Part shown: positions 1 to 10,795 of the stretch, in pieces | Layout: the number at the start of each line of letters is the position of its first letter | Numbering within the stretch: the first letter of the stretch is position 1 | Source of the DNA: Aphelenchoides besseyi | Lineage: Eukaryota; Nematoda; Chromadorea; Rhabditida; Aphelenchoididae | Length of the DNA: 64,000 nt | Assembly: GCA_024699855.1 (NCBI GenBank) | Contig: JAMPIQ010000002.1 | Location: forward strand, 17,546,001 to 17,610,000 | Reading direction: 5' to 3' | The notes under the pieces: generated by a model | Seen by the model: the letters and a program-made list of their open reading frames with translations, nothing else | Told to the model about the DNA's origin: nothing | Database searches by the model: none | Made by a program: the position numbers and the translations under genes

Positions 1-501
1 AAAACTAGCTGATAAAACGCTAAAGTCTTTCGAATTTACTGTTACTTCCTTCATTGAGCTTGTCGATTTCCCGCTTACATCTACGAAATTGATATTTTGC
101 TGTTTGAAATGAAGACAATAATCTTTGGTTTCTAAACTTTAGTCGTGATTTCTGTGTTTTTTGCATAAAAAATAACAGATCGAATTTCATTCGTTTGGTC
201 GTGTTTTGTTATTTGAGTTTTATGTTAACTTTATGCGTTAAGAAGAGCATTTTGTTCATCTTTTACTCAACTTTCCGTTTGTTTTCACGTAGACACCGAC
301 GACTTTCGTCGTTAAGTGTAATGATGTTGACAACGTGGCGACTGAGCACGTAAGATATAAATTGAACTTTGAGTCTGATCGTGAATTAAACGGCGCCAAC
401 GGTAACAAAAAGCGTTTTATCATTTGATTTGTTTTTCTTTAGGTGTTTGTCGGAAATCGAAAATTGCCGAAGTGTCAAAAGCAGTCACTCACTTTGTTGT
501 C

Positions 502-1618
502 ATGACGCCGGAAGATCACACACCAACTGCTGACGCTGATCAACGTCCACGAGCGTCTGGATTAATCGAAAGGTTAATCCTTATTTATGTGAGTTGACAT
601 AATGGTCGTATTTTTTAGAGAAAACTACAAGCTTGATCCGAATATCAAACGCGAAGTTTTGAATCCCGATGTGTTTGTCGACAAACTGCAAAGAGCAGTC
701 AGCTTTCAAATAGCTGCCATTGATGATGAACCCAATATTCTCGAGTTTCTACTTTATGAACACGCTCATCAAGAGCCAATGGCTGCAGCTTCTGGTAAAT
801 GCGCAAGTATCCTTTTTGTCTCAACTTTCTTTAGGCATAATTAAGAAAGAATTCGAACACGTCGAAGCTGCGTACAGGCAAGCTATTCGTCAACATTTGT
901 CAGATGGCTTAACCATTATGATTGTTGACGATGGGTATTTGTGTGGTGTGAGTTTTAGCAGCGTTCGGGAACTCCGACACAATCTGACCTCCGGACAAAC
1001 TTATCAATTCAAACAGGACTACGGAAAAGGTATGCAGTGATTAACTGTGCAAACTTATTTTAGAATCTTATAGAGTTGAAAAGTTTACCGGTTCCTGCTC
1101 CTCGACTTAACCGCATTTTAACATTCAAACGTGCACTTGAAGACGCCATTCCGTATTTTTTGCCCACTGATGTTCGTTTCTATGTTTTTATCGGTAATAA
1201 GGGTTCATTCTTAAGCAAATTTATTGAATATGTTTTAAGACTTCCTTAGTGTTCATCCTGATTATGCTCAGTAAGTGGACTAAAGAATGATCTTATTGCT
1301 TTACATTGTAAGTTGTACTTTTGGCAAATCGCTTGTACAAGAAACGTTCAAACGGACCGCTCTTCTCGGCATTTCATACGTTTGCATTGTCTGTACATCA
1401 GCTGCAGCGTTGAAGATCGCTATTCAAGTGAGTCGGCAGTTCGCTGTAATCCACATTGATATTCGCAGTTACTTTTGCATCCCGCTACTCATCTGGAATT
1501 CTCGAAATTCGTTTGTAATGGACGTTTAGTTTTTCCGGACAAGTTAGCGGACGGTGGAACAGGAGCTACGCTCTTCGTCAATAACGTGAACGAGTTCGTT
1601 TCTGTCATTCCACAGTAA
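502..1618 (+). CDS. GNAT-family N-acetyltransferase (arylalkylamine NAT-like)
   Basis: Seven exons can be joined with consistent phase: 502-572, 619-794, 835-1029, 1074-1193, 1240-1270, 1313-1420 and about 1470-1618. The product would transfer an acetyl group from acetyl-CoA to an amine. What I see: an acidic-Pro pair in AIDDEPNILEFLLYEH followed by DGLTIMIVDDGYLCGVS, the layout of insect and nematode arylalkylamine N-acetyltransferases (DEPM helix, then the EGLSxVAxD strand). A later helix and strand, KRTALLGISYVCIVCTSAAA, fits the acetyl-CoA-binding half. The C-terminus (GGTGATLFVNNVNEFVSVIP) closes the fold. The ATG at 502 is chosen because the preceding sequence gives no in-frame continuation and exon 1 joins exon 2 in frame. 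About 235 residues, usual for the family. The family assignment is firmer than the substrate, which is unknown. Confidence 0.7.
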
Positions 1619-1736
1619 ATATTTTGGTTGTGAAGTTCAATTGTACAGTAAAACACCATAAATGTCATTTGAGTAACTGTTTAAACATCGCAATGCAAAC
1701 ACGCAACTTGTTACTATTTTAGTCTTGTTCCTAAAC

Positions 1737-2890
1737 ATGAAGCTCACTCTCATATTCTACAGTCGTTTGAATGTTCTGTGTACAACTAATGGCTATTTCG
1801 ACACGTGCAATAAACGATTCAAATTATTTGAGAGAATTCGATTAGCTGATATTGACGTCAAGAGCGATCTTACTTCAGTAGTTGTAGAAGAAGGTAGTTG
1901 TTGGATCTCAAGTCACTTTTATGTTCATTGATCACTTGACGACAACCTCTAAGCATTCAGTGGACACGCAATTCACGTCTTCGAAGCTTCAAATGTTACG
2001 CCCAACCATCGTAGTAGCATCTGTTCCTTCTACGTAGGCTTTCATTAAACATCTCCAGTTCGCGCTTGGAATTGTCGGCCACAGACGCAAATTCGCTAGT
2101 CAAAGTGCACGGTGTAATTTGCAGAACTCTAATTTCTCTTCTCGATGTTTGTGAGAAAGAAACCTTTGTCGTTGCGTTGTCACTAGACGCTTACGTGAAT
2201 ATTCCCGGATTCTTGGTTCTGTACAACTTGTTTCATGTCTGGTCTTTTAGGACCCCAAAATAGTAGTTCGTGAGAAAGAAACTACATTATATCTCAAGTT
2301 AGTACATTGTCTCTGATCTTGAGAGAAAGTCTTTTATCACGTCTCCTGACACTTTAATTAAGGTTCAGTCATTTTGCGTATATGTTCATTCTGATGTGTC
2401 TTCCTTCACATTGAGATTCAAATACTTGTGTTACTGGTTCTACCAATTCTCTATAACCTCGTTTGTTCAGGGTCCTTGAATTCGTTGACGTTTACAACTT
2501 CCAATACGACATCTATTCCTCATGTTATGTGGTGGCTTGAAGTTCAAAGGATGGGGATTGCAAACACTAATCGTCTATTTGCTCATCATTCAATTTGGCG
2601 TCTGTAGGCCCATCGAATTCGGTTTGTCTTCTTGACGCTTTCGTTTAATCATTCAGACTTCTACGTCTGTCACTAGAGCTTGTGACTAAAATTCGAAGAC
2701 CAATGAGATCATTTGAATGGCTAAAAAAAGAACCAACTGATGACATTGAATCTACTGTACAAATGAAATTATTTTAGGGGATCAGGCACTTTACGATCAT
2801 CAAGCACCACGAAGTCTGAGACAACTGGAACGATTACTTAGTCAAATGGTCAAGTACAAGCACGATGGTTTCTATTTACGTCCTGGTTAG
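1737..2890 (+). pseudogene. Seipin-like gene with disrupted reading frame
   Basis: Pieces in the same order as the lumenal domain of seipin (the ER lipid-droplet biogenesis protein) are visible but do not join cleanly. About 1737-1890 holds an N-terminal strand region with paired cysteines. About 1954-2030 gives EASNVTPNHRSSICSFY, like the family's PES..N..LGMF segment. About 2070-2190 gives LLDVCEKETFVVALSLDAY, which lines up without gaps with the vertebrate EQKQLLEVELYSDY segment. About 2321-2462 gives FTLRFKYLCYWFYQFSIT, like the family's GLRYLLYNFPMT. At least two junctions (near 2030 and near 2290) need a one-base frame change with any GT-AG choice. No first membrane span fits in the 118 bp after the previous gene. 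It may be a decaying copy, a mis-assembled gene, or have exons I missed. A basic tail ending in LRPG stops at 2890. Confidence 0.4.
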
Positions 2891-3069
2891 ACGATTGATA
2901 TTGTAAAAACAACGATCGTTGAGTTGGAATAAACGCTGAGAATGTCATTTGAGTGTATAAGATTCTATCATCTTACGATCAGGTTGCTCTCATGCGCATC
3001 GAAAGTTCAAAATGCAAAAATTGTTTTGACAACCGCGTCAGGAAAGCTACCACAAGTGATAACCACCAA

Positions 3070-3350
3070 GCAGTCGAAGGGAGAGCCTGGGGAAAACCCC
3101 TGGGGACGCTTTCAACCGTGAACCCGAACACGGTCCCACCCGGAGGTGGGTTATGCTAACTCTCGATCCAACACTCATAGCCTTGTTGAATCTTCGGTAA
3201 GAGACCCGAACTTCCGAAGAAGTCGAAGTCAGTACCTCCGCACAACCATTAGGCTATGAGCTGCTGGTGACTGCAGGTCAGAAAGCCGCTCATGATCCGG
3301 AGATTTCGACATCCGCTTCTCAGTGGACTGCAATTGATTCTGGACTTCAG
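3070..3350. other. GC-rich cassette of consecutive hairpins
   Basis: This stretch is clearly richer in G+C than its flanks and holds short perfect stems in a row: GGGG-AAAA-CCCC near 3092-3103; CCGTG/CACGG near 3115-3132; CCCACC-CGGA-GGTGGG near 3136-3151; and TCTTCGG/CCGAAGA near 3191-3222. GAGAG at about 3082 can pair with CTCTC at about 3162, enclosing three hairpins. The arrangement is not a tRNA: there is no TTC loop and the arm lengths are wrong. It could be the structured 5' end of a retroelement, a ribozyme-like RNA or an unknown structured RNA. No protein-coding signature was seen. Confidence 0.35.
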
Positions 3351-3574
3351 TTGAGTGGTTGAGAGTACAACAACAAACTTCTAAGGATGCTCATGACTTG
3401 TATTAAAATTCGGTTTTTATCACCAGTGGACCGATTGATGTACAATTAACACTAATAATTGCAGTGATATTCAGTAGTTGTTCCTGCAAATTATAGCGAT
3501 TGAGATCAACTAATATCGTTGTTATAGTTAAGTTCCCAAGCCTCAGTTTTTGAGTATGTTTCCTATTGCAATTC

Positions 3575-4070
3575 TTCTCTCGGTCAACTTCAGCTCTCCA
3601 AACTTTTAGGATCATAATATCCTAACCTTATTAACTCGTGTGCCAAATTACAGCTTACCATCATCAACAGGAAGAACTCCACAAACTTTTGCAATTTTGG
3701 ACGATTTTTGACAGATTGTTCAGCTTTGGAGAGCTCTCATTTCTCTCTTAGTTATCCGATGGCTACGAGTTTGAACACATTGAATAGCCAGTCTTTTGGA
3801 CTTTCTATCAATGTAATTTGAACACTAGTTGGTGCCAGAGTCTCCGAACTACATCGATTTGCGCGATGGACGTGCCATACAAGGGAATGGGGCGTGTTGT
3901 GTGTTTTAGCTCTCTGGTTGATTGGCTTCCCGCGATATTCACAGGGTTTAAAGTTGATTATTGTTTATTATTGTTCTGTTAATTACACGTTGCTACAGTC
4001 ACTAGTTCACGAGTTGTAGTCAAGGGAAGTTGGCATCTCTCGGAGGTTAACATCTGATGGTTGACATTCT
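3575..4070 (-). repeat. ~500-bp dispersed repeat, copy 1 (inverted)
   Basis: This segment reads, on the minus strand, almost base for base like the segments at 41087-41590 and 45043-45545. Shared landmarks include the revcomp of GATGATGGTAAGCTGTAATT, CCAAAAGACTGGCTATTCAA and TGACTACAACTCGGGGATCA (more diverged here). No clear terminal inverted repeats and no long open frame common to all copies were found, so it is called a dispersed repeat without a class. Copy 1 is the most diverged at its right end. Confidence 0.85.
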
Positions 4071-4433
4071 TTTCTGTTAAATTTTCAGGTCGTTTGCTTT
4101 CAATAAATACAGTCAGTGAACGTATTCGTACTGTTTCCAGAAGTTGACTACAACTGATCAGCAATGTGAAATTGAAGTCCTTACGAAGAAATCGACTTCA
4201 CTTCGAATAACTGAACTTGTAGTCAAATAGGAACACCAGACGCGAAGTAGCGGCCAACGATATTTTTGAATAGATATAGTCAAATGCGTGATCGTGTAAA
4301 TTTGGCGAAAGAACAACCGAAGGTGATTTCTCAAGCGCACTTTTACTTTGCCCTCCAACTCAAAGGTCGTTTTCTGCTCAAGCAAACGCTCTTTTTGTAG
4401 TCCATTCCATTTAGTCTTCCTACTCCTTTCGCC

Positions 4434-5191
4434 ATGAATTCAACGGTAAACGAACAGTTAGTGGAAAGCGTGGAACATATGGGAATTAAAACAAAGTGAG
4501 TTGAATTTGCGCAAACTTGTTTGGTACCCACTTTTATTCCAAGTGCGTTTTACTGTTTTGGAATGTCGGTTTCTGCCTCTGCATTCCAGTTATACGCCAA
4601 TCACTCAGGAGTTACCGTGGTGAATCTGCTCGAAAACAACGCCATCGAGGTTGTGGCCAATGCTCAAACGCTATGGTTTCCAATCGACGAACTTGTTCTG
4701 CAAAATCGACATGGATTATCATCAGCCGTTTCCATCGACAACGTTCACTGAATGTGAAGAGGGAGAAGTAAGTAAAATTTGATCTTCTTTACCTTGTTGT
4801 TTTTGGGGTGAAAGACGAAAATTTGGAGGCATTCAGCAGGGACCTGCTGTGCCTCGAGTTTGATTCCATGGTCGCACGCAAGTTTGAGTCGAAGCGTTGG
4901 ATGCGCGCGGATTTCATGTTATGTGAGTCGTCATCTTTGACCGTCAAGTCCTTTTAATTTCAGTGCTCGAGTTATGATTACATTGAAGATGTTCCTTGTT
5001 TGACTTGCGAAGTAAATGGTTATGTCGAGATATTTGGACCAATTGAGAAGATAGTCATTTTGTGTAACTTAATGGCTGGAAAAGAGCTCTTGCGAAAACC
5101 AAAAGAAAGCCCAGAAATCGATACTCGGAATCGAGTTGACTTCCTTGAAAAAATTGGGCGGCTTCGGTGTCTGTTCAAGTTGTTGCTTTGA
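4434..5191 (+). CDS. Unrecognised protein, apparent one-base frame break
   Basis: Not recognised. Exon 1 (4434-4495) starts MNSTVNEQLVESVEHMGIKT and joins, through a 48-nt GT-AG intron, to a frame reading SGVTVVNLLENNAIEVVANA and continuing to about 4750. The continuation that splices properly into the next exon (LLCLEFDSMVARKFESKRWM, about 4829-4920) lies in the neighbouring frame at 4700-4768, where no intron can be placed. The last exon (from about 5000) carries CEVNGYVEIFGPIEKIVILC and ends with a stop at 5189. The composition looks coding: there are conserved-looking strands and good splice sites. Possible explanations are a consensus error, a frameshift mutation or programmed frameshifting. 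It lies 62 bp upstream of the centrosomal gene and points the same way. Confidence 0.4.
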
Positions 5192-5253
5192 CATAAAACG
5201 TCGACTATTCGTGCACCTTCTATTTCATTTATTTGCTGTATATTCTATAAAGA

Positions 5254-7447
5254 ATGTCGTCTGATCTTGAGTATGAGTCGGAAAACGAAGTCCTCAAGTC
5301 TTCGGCCATCAACGGTGAGAGTTGGTTCTGAATTTCGGAAAGCAGTGGAGTGGTTTAGACGAGAGTGAGAGTATCGAGTTGTCATGCAGCGATGATGAAG
5401 AAGAAGAAATACGACCGCAATCGAAGTTCCAATTGGTTGCATCTTATGGCGTCAAGAAGCCACGGTCGAGTGGATTGTCAACTATCCACGAAGAATCTCA
5501 GATGCCGTCGTTAAGCCGTCAATCGTTCACGCTCACCAGTTCGTTTGTTTCTCCAGTAGTACAAGAAAACAGTAGGTCGCGTTAATCCCTTTTTGAGCCT
5601 TCTTTAGCAACCGCATCGACGAACGTTCGTGCTCAAGACCATCAACCAATTTCCGAAGAACAGAAGTCAGTAGTCTCTCAGTCTACTTTGTCTCACGTTT
5701 CAAACCGTCCAAGCGAACACAAGAAACAAAATCGCTCGCAGCTTAGTATCAGTTCAAATGGAACATTGAGTAAGACGCGAGTTCTAAGTCAAGTTCAAGC
5801 CCTGAAACCGGTGGAGCGTCTTGACATCTCGACGATCATGAGTTCCATGAATCCGCGTAGTAAATTTCTGAAACAAAAGTAAGTTTCTACTCGCTTCGTA
5901 TAACTCCGTTCTTAGGCAAAAAGCAGTTTTGAACGAATCGGAGATCGTGTTTGCCGAAAGAAGCTCCAACGCTCAGCTGCAAGTGTCGGGAAGATCGATT
6001 GGCGCTTCGAAACGCCCCATCCACGATTCGTCAACTTCAAAGTCCCGATCTTCCAAGTCCCGTACATTGTCGTCCCATTCGAGCATATGCGCTCCATCGG
6101 AAACCACGAAAAGGAACTCTTCTGAGTGAGTGGCATTTCTGAATTCAAACCACGACAATTCCATTGCAGCATTGCTTTGGACATCACACCGTCGGTTTTG
6201 GCGTTTGGATTTGTCGACATGAAGAAAAGTCACTGCACCCAATTGACAATTCGCAATTCATCTGATCGATCGATCTGCTTCGAACCGTCGATTCTGTCCG
6301 ATGAGAAAGAGAACACTGTTTTTGAGGTTTGTTCTTCCTGTTGAGTTTAGTTACTTGTTTTAGGTGAAAAGTTTGTCGTCTTTTACTGTTGAAGCGAACA
6401 ACACGTTCCACTTAGACGTCTATTTTTCTCCAAAATCGTACGGCAGTTTCAACGCTCAGCTTCGACTTACGACTATTGGTCTTGACTCAACGATTTATCG
6501 GGTTGGAATGTTCGGGTTTGGAGCTCGAGCTCAGCTCTCGTTCTGTCAACACATCTCTCAACGTACAGAACCCATTGAATTCGGAACTGATGGAATCGGA
6601 CTCTGTTGGATTGATCGAAATCAGACAAGCGCCCGATTAGTTCTTCGTAACATTAGTCAACGGTCAGTTTCTTTCAATTGAGTTGCTCCTAATTGGTGTT
6701 TAGGTCTGCTTTTGCCTACTTGCATCTGACAGATGGTTTGAATCAACCGGTTTCCGAACACCATGCGACGGTCTTTCCGGAACGAATGATTCTATTGAAC
6801 AACGAGTCAAAGGTCGGACTTCAATCTGACTACCAGGTCATTGTTTAGACATTTTCAGATTGTAGATTTCAAATTTTCCACATGGTATAAGCGCTTTGTT
6901 GCACGAAAGTCGTTCAGTGAGTCGTCTGTCGACGGTTAGTGGACAGTCAACTCGAACGGTCGCCAACGAGCAGTTGGTGCGATTGCACGTCTATTGGGGC
7001 GAAGAGCGTCAACGACAAAGACTCAAAATGTACGTTCTAGCTGATAGAGTCCATGGATGTGATTTGCAGTTTCTTCCAAGAGAACGAAAATGAACGAAGA
7101 ACTTTCCATGGAATCGACTTTGCGACCACCGAATTCGCGGGAGAAAATGGAGATTTGGCGGCTAAACTCACTGGAAGTTACGATGTTCAGATTTTTACCC
7201 AAGGACTTCGACGAACAACAATTCAAGTGAGTTGAGAGCTTTGATTCGACTAATCGTGTCTCAGTTCTACGACAATCACGTTCGTCCGATGTCAACGTAT
7301 GCTAGTCGTACAAATCTCTACGAGAAAGATGGCACTTTGGCACGATCTATGAATACGTTCTGCGACAACACTCATCTCCAACCAGTCGCACAGGACGAAA
7401 CATTACGACGCCCGAAGACACTCCATGGTCGTCGACTATACTATTGA
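5254..7447 (+). CDS. CEP192/SPD-2-like centrosomal scaffold protein
   Basis: Probably a pericentriolar scaffold protein of the CEP192/SPD-2 family, which recruits PLK1 and gamma-tubulin factors to centrosomes. The N-terminal third is acidic and then serine-rich (SCSDDEEEEI; repeated SKSRSSKSR), predicted disordered. Two tandem immunoglobulin-like ASH/PapD-type blocks follow. The first opens PSVLAFGFVDMKKSHCTQLT and includes FHLDVYFSPKSYGSFNAQLR. The second opens EPIEFGTDGIGLCWIDRNQ and continues SARLVLRNISQRSAFAYL. The fold type is well supported; orthology to SPD-2 rather than to another ASH protein is inference from layout (disordered N-terminus plus C-terminal ASH pair). Short introns at about 5316, 5572, 5881, 6122, 6327, 6663, 7028 and 7207 join in frame. 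The acceptor before SNFP (about 6868) is ambiguous: the intron is either 29 or 54 nt. The stop is at 7445. Confidence 0.6.
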
Positions 7448-7816
7448 TCTTGGAAGCACAGGCTTCATCTGAATTATCTCTATTGTATTTTTTAAGATTT
7501 GATTACAAAGACAAATGTCGATAAACTTTTATGAGATTTGAGCTGCAAAATGTCACGCTAAAAACTTTAAACGAAATGGTCGATTAACTTTGATTGAAAA
7601 CAAATTTAAAACTATTGAGTGTCCATCAAACCCCTTAGTTGCATCGACCTTTTGAATCTCACAATTCCTTAGAAGTTTAGGATTATTCGCAACGACGTAA
7701 TGAACTTTGTTTGTTAATCGACACGTTCATTCGAGTTCTTTCCAAGTTTTTTGCTCAAAACGATTTTGACGGGAAAAGCGAATCTAGTGGAGATTCACTG
7801 TTCAATATAATAATGT

Positions 7817-8156
7817 TAATACACACAGAATAGTAAGAGGAAAAATTAAGAAAACAAATCGGCAATTACATAATCGATTTAATCGGACCACACGCCGCGT
7901 TTTTGGTCAGATTTTGGCCGCTCGCTGCGTGTGGTCGTTTTAGCTGGAAGTTAACCAGAGGCTCCCAAATTGGAGTATCGATTGTCGATGGAAACTAGTG
8001 ATGCTCATTGACTACTACGAGCATCAAGCAACTACTCAGCAAATACCGGACTTCATCGATAAATCACCGAATAAATCGATCAAATCGCCCGTTTTAATTT
8101 TTTCGGACCACACGCAGTGAGTGGTCAAAATCTGATCGAAAAAGCGGCGTGTGGTC
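7817..8156. repeat. Palindromic GACCACACGC repeat, paired inverted copies
   Basis: Two 51-bp units at 7886-7936 and 8106-8156 are inverted relative to each other around a ~170-bp AT-rich core. Each unit itself begins GACCACACGC and ends GCGTGTGGTC, so each can fold back through perfect 10-nt arms. A leading AT-rich block (CACAGAATAGTAAGAGG, about 7822) is shared with a third copy at 49446-49560 inside the K2P channel gene. The structure resembles a small non-autonomous DNA transposon (MITE-like). No coding sequence is present. Confidence 0.75.
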
Positions 8157-8655
8157 TTCAAAAATAATCTTGATTATTCGAAATAATTCCAATGGAGTTT
8201 CTATATTCAATTAGACTTCTGGATTGGAATTTAAAACACTCGCGATTAAACAGAGTTTTCAATCACTTGCAGTTCATAATCTAAAAAGGAAGAGAACGAC
8301 GTGGTTTTCCATTTACCCGATGGAATCTCTAATACAAAGTAACATCTTTGAAATAAGCACATGCAATTGTAGTCTCTTGAGCTTTAGTGACCAATGATCG
8401 TAGCGGAAGTGATTTGACTCCAATTCATCAGATAACGAAGATCGAATTCCGCGGACAAGATTGCGGTGAAATGACTTCTTTTTGGTCCGCTGGTCTCAAA
8501 AATGACACTGAGTGTAAAAAAAGAGAAGTTTTTGTCGTTTTCTCATTCGCTCCTTCTCTCAATGCCAATCGGAATGACGTTCAAACTAAAAGTGCGCAGC
8601 AATCGAACTCGTGGCTTTAAACTTAAAAACCGACCGCTTGTGTTCGTTGATCTCA

Positions 8656-9177
8656 ATGAGTTTCATCGCTGTAAATACGTTCTTTATTCTGTTGTTCACG
8701 ACTACTACAAATGCCGCTAACTATACGGCAAGTCTATGGAAATTGGACCTGAATGCAATTAACCGTAATTCCAGTTTTACTTTCCCTTTTTATTCTTTCG
8801 GATGTTTAGAGAATGACACGAACAATCAAGCCACTTTAGCGAAGAAGTCAATTCGCTTATGGCCAACCGATCCGCTTCTTCAGTACATCCTCATCTTCTT
8901 AATTGTCTGTCTCCTGCTTTTCGTCTGCGTTTTCATTCTCTACATAATCGTCGGCCTGATAGATCCAAACTATCTTGTGAAATTGACTAAACATCATCAG
9001 TATTTCCAGGAATCAACTCCGACCAACAATCCTTGTGAGGTACTTCTCTATTGGTGTTATTGTTGTTTTGTTTGCGGCATCAACAACTTGCTGATCATAG
9101 CCGCTTTGAAATTGGTCTCCTTATGTCGAACAACCGAGATTTCCGAAGAAACACAACGAAAAGATTTGGAGATTTAG
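8656..9177 (+). CDS. Putative secretory-pathway membrane protein, unknown function
   Basis: An uninterrupted frame of 173 codons begins MSFIAVNTFFILLFTTTTNA, a good signal peptide. An N-glycosylatable ectodomain follows (NYT, NSS, NDT). A long hydrophobic stretch, ILIFLIVCLLLFVCVFILYI, gives the first membrane span. A second, Cys-rich hydrophobic region reads LLYWCYCCFVCGINNLLIIA. The tail is short, charged and ends at the stop at 9175. An alternative is an intron from the GTACTT at about 9039, which would remove the Cys-rich part. I recognise no family. The ATG at 8656 is preferred because it places the signal peptide at the very N-terminus. Confidence 0.45.
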   Translation: MSFIAVNTFFILLFTTTTNAANYTASLWKLDLNAINRNSSFTFPFYSFGCLENDTNNQATLAKKSIRLWPTDPLLQYILIFLIVCLLLFVCVFILYIIVGLIDPNYLVKLTKHHQYFQESTPTNNPCEVLLYWCYCCFVCGINNLLIIAALKLVSLCRTTEISEETQRKDLEI

Positions 9178-9273
9178 AAACGAATTGTCGATCATAACTT
9201 TTTGTACATTGGTTTTTGTTCAGCATAAACTTTTCCTACCAACTGATCTTTTTATAGCATTTGCACGACAAGT

Positions 9274-10370
9274 TTATTGGCTTTGGGTTATGAAATCGAC
9301 AAAATCTTTCGTGATCAATGAATCAACGTCGGCCAAAGCGGAAATAATGGAAAAGTGATCGTCTTTGTAGGACTGAAAAACAAATCCTTTAGTTTAGTTT
9401 GTGAACTGAAATCACTTTTGTTTGAAGGCTTCCGCTTGTCATTTGACCTCTCAAATTTTCTACTAGTTTACGACCTTGTTCAATTAGACCAGGAGCGTCG
9501 TGTTCTGCTTCAACGAACAACAGAGAGCCATTAAACTTTGCGAGTTTCGTTACATTTACCGATGCGTTCTCAGCCATTTCTAATGTCAAACTTATTTAAA
9601 AACTGATCGTTTAGCAGAAAGGTTTAACATACTCGATGTTGCGTCCAATGTACGTTTCGACTAAGGGCTTCAAATCATAAACACCGCAAAACAAAACAGC
9701 TGCATCAAACAAAGCGGCTAGTTCCTGGGTTTCAAGTATCTGAACAAAATAATCAGTTTTCCCAACATTCTTCAACCTTCGCAACTAAGTGAGCTCCGGC
9801 TGAATGTCCAGAAATCGTCAACCTGTCCGTAGGATAACGATTTCTAATAAGCTGCAAAATTCGCTTTATTTTTAAACTGCATTTTACTTACAGAAATTGC
9901 TGATTGGACTTGTAGTATCAAATCGTTAATTAAGATTGTTGTTGCATGATCGTATTCCAACATAACAACCTTAACCCCCGACTTCAGAAGAGCACGAGGC
10001 ACTGAAGCATAAGTTGTTTTATCGCACTCCTTGATTCTGCTTATAATTTGAATTCAATTTTATCAATAACCTGCCAAAAGCCACCGTGTATAAAACAATG
10101 AAGCTGTGAGGATGTTGAGAAAACATCCGGATACCAAACATCAAAGTTTGATCTCGTAGTCGCTGAAACAGTCGTCCCATTTTTCTTAATTCAAAGAAAC
10201 TTACTTCCATAAGCACAATTTTCTTCGCACTTAAATTTGCTTCTCAACTCGTTCAAACATTCACGTTGGAACTCAAGCCACTTGCTGATAGTTCGTTTTG
10301 GAGTTTCTTTTGCCATTGAAAAGTAACTGGGCGAGAAAGAGATCTCGAGATCCGTCAATTTGTCCTCCAT
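9274..10370 (-). CDS. Kynurenine formamidase (arylformamidase)
   Basis: An alpha/beta-hydrolase that converts N-formylkynurenine to kynurenine and formate in tryptophan breakdown, normally cytosolic. Landmarks on the minus strand in order: start MEDKLTDLEISFSPSYFS; NFDVWYPDVFSTSSQLHCF; oxyanion motif HGGFW (about 10075); KVVMLEYDHATTILINDL; nucleophile elbow SGHSAGAHL (about 9805); LFDAAVLFCGVYDLKPLVE; LLFVEAEHDAPGL, which supplies the acid; and KDDHFSIISALADVDS, which supplies the histidine. All three catalytic positions are therefore present. Short introns interrupt it at about 10210, 10070, 9890, 9760, 9600 and 9390. About 300 residues, as in the family. The start ATG is at 10370 and the stop at 9274. 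Confidence 0.85.
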
Positions 10371-10795
10371 TCTTAGCTTTCTCGCTATAGCTGAAGCACT
10401 TTATTCATATACTTTATTTGAGTGAATGGGAACAGTTAATACAAACGGATATGAAAACCAATTAATTGAAATATCAGAAGCTGCTTTTGATATGAAAACT
10501 GGAGATAGTCAAAGAAAATGAACGATTGATAATCTCCGATAAGAATGGAAAAACTATGACAATGTTTGTTTTTAGGATTCTATTATACGGGAATGAATAG
10601 AATCAATAGAAAAAGATGAAGTGTTAATAATGCATTTGAGTAAACGAAATTGTGAAGATGCAAATGGAGAGAAGAACTAAAGGTTTTTTATGAACTAACG
10701 TCGAAGAAGAAAAGTACGTACAAATGAAAAGACCATAACTGAAATGGTTGATTGACAATCTGTGCGTTATTATTACAATAGACAGTTGTAAATCA

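Noticed and set aside
2738..2776. Possible 21-nt intron (GTACAAATG to TTTTAG) in the seipin-like gene
   Set aside because: Far shorter than every other intron here. A longer intron starting at GTGACT (about 2672) explains the acceptor just as well.
3080..3166. Possible tRNA (three hairpins inside a closing stem)
   Set aside because: No TTC-containing T loop, no acceptor stem of 7 bp, and arm and loop sizes do not fit a tRNA.
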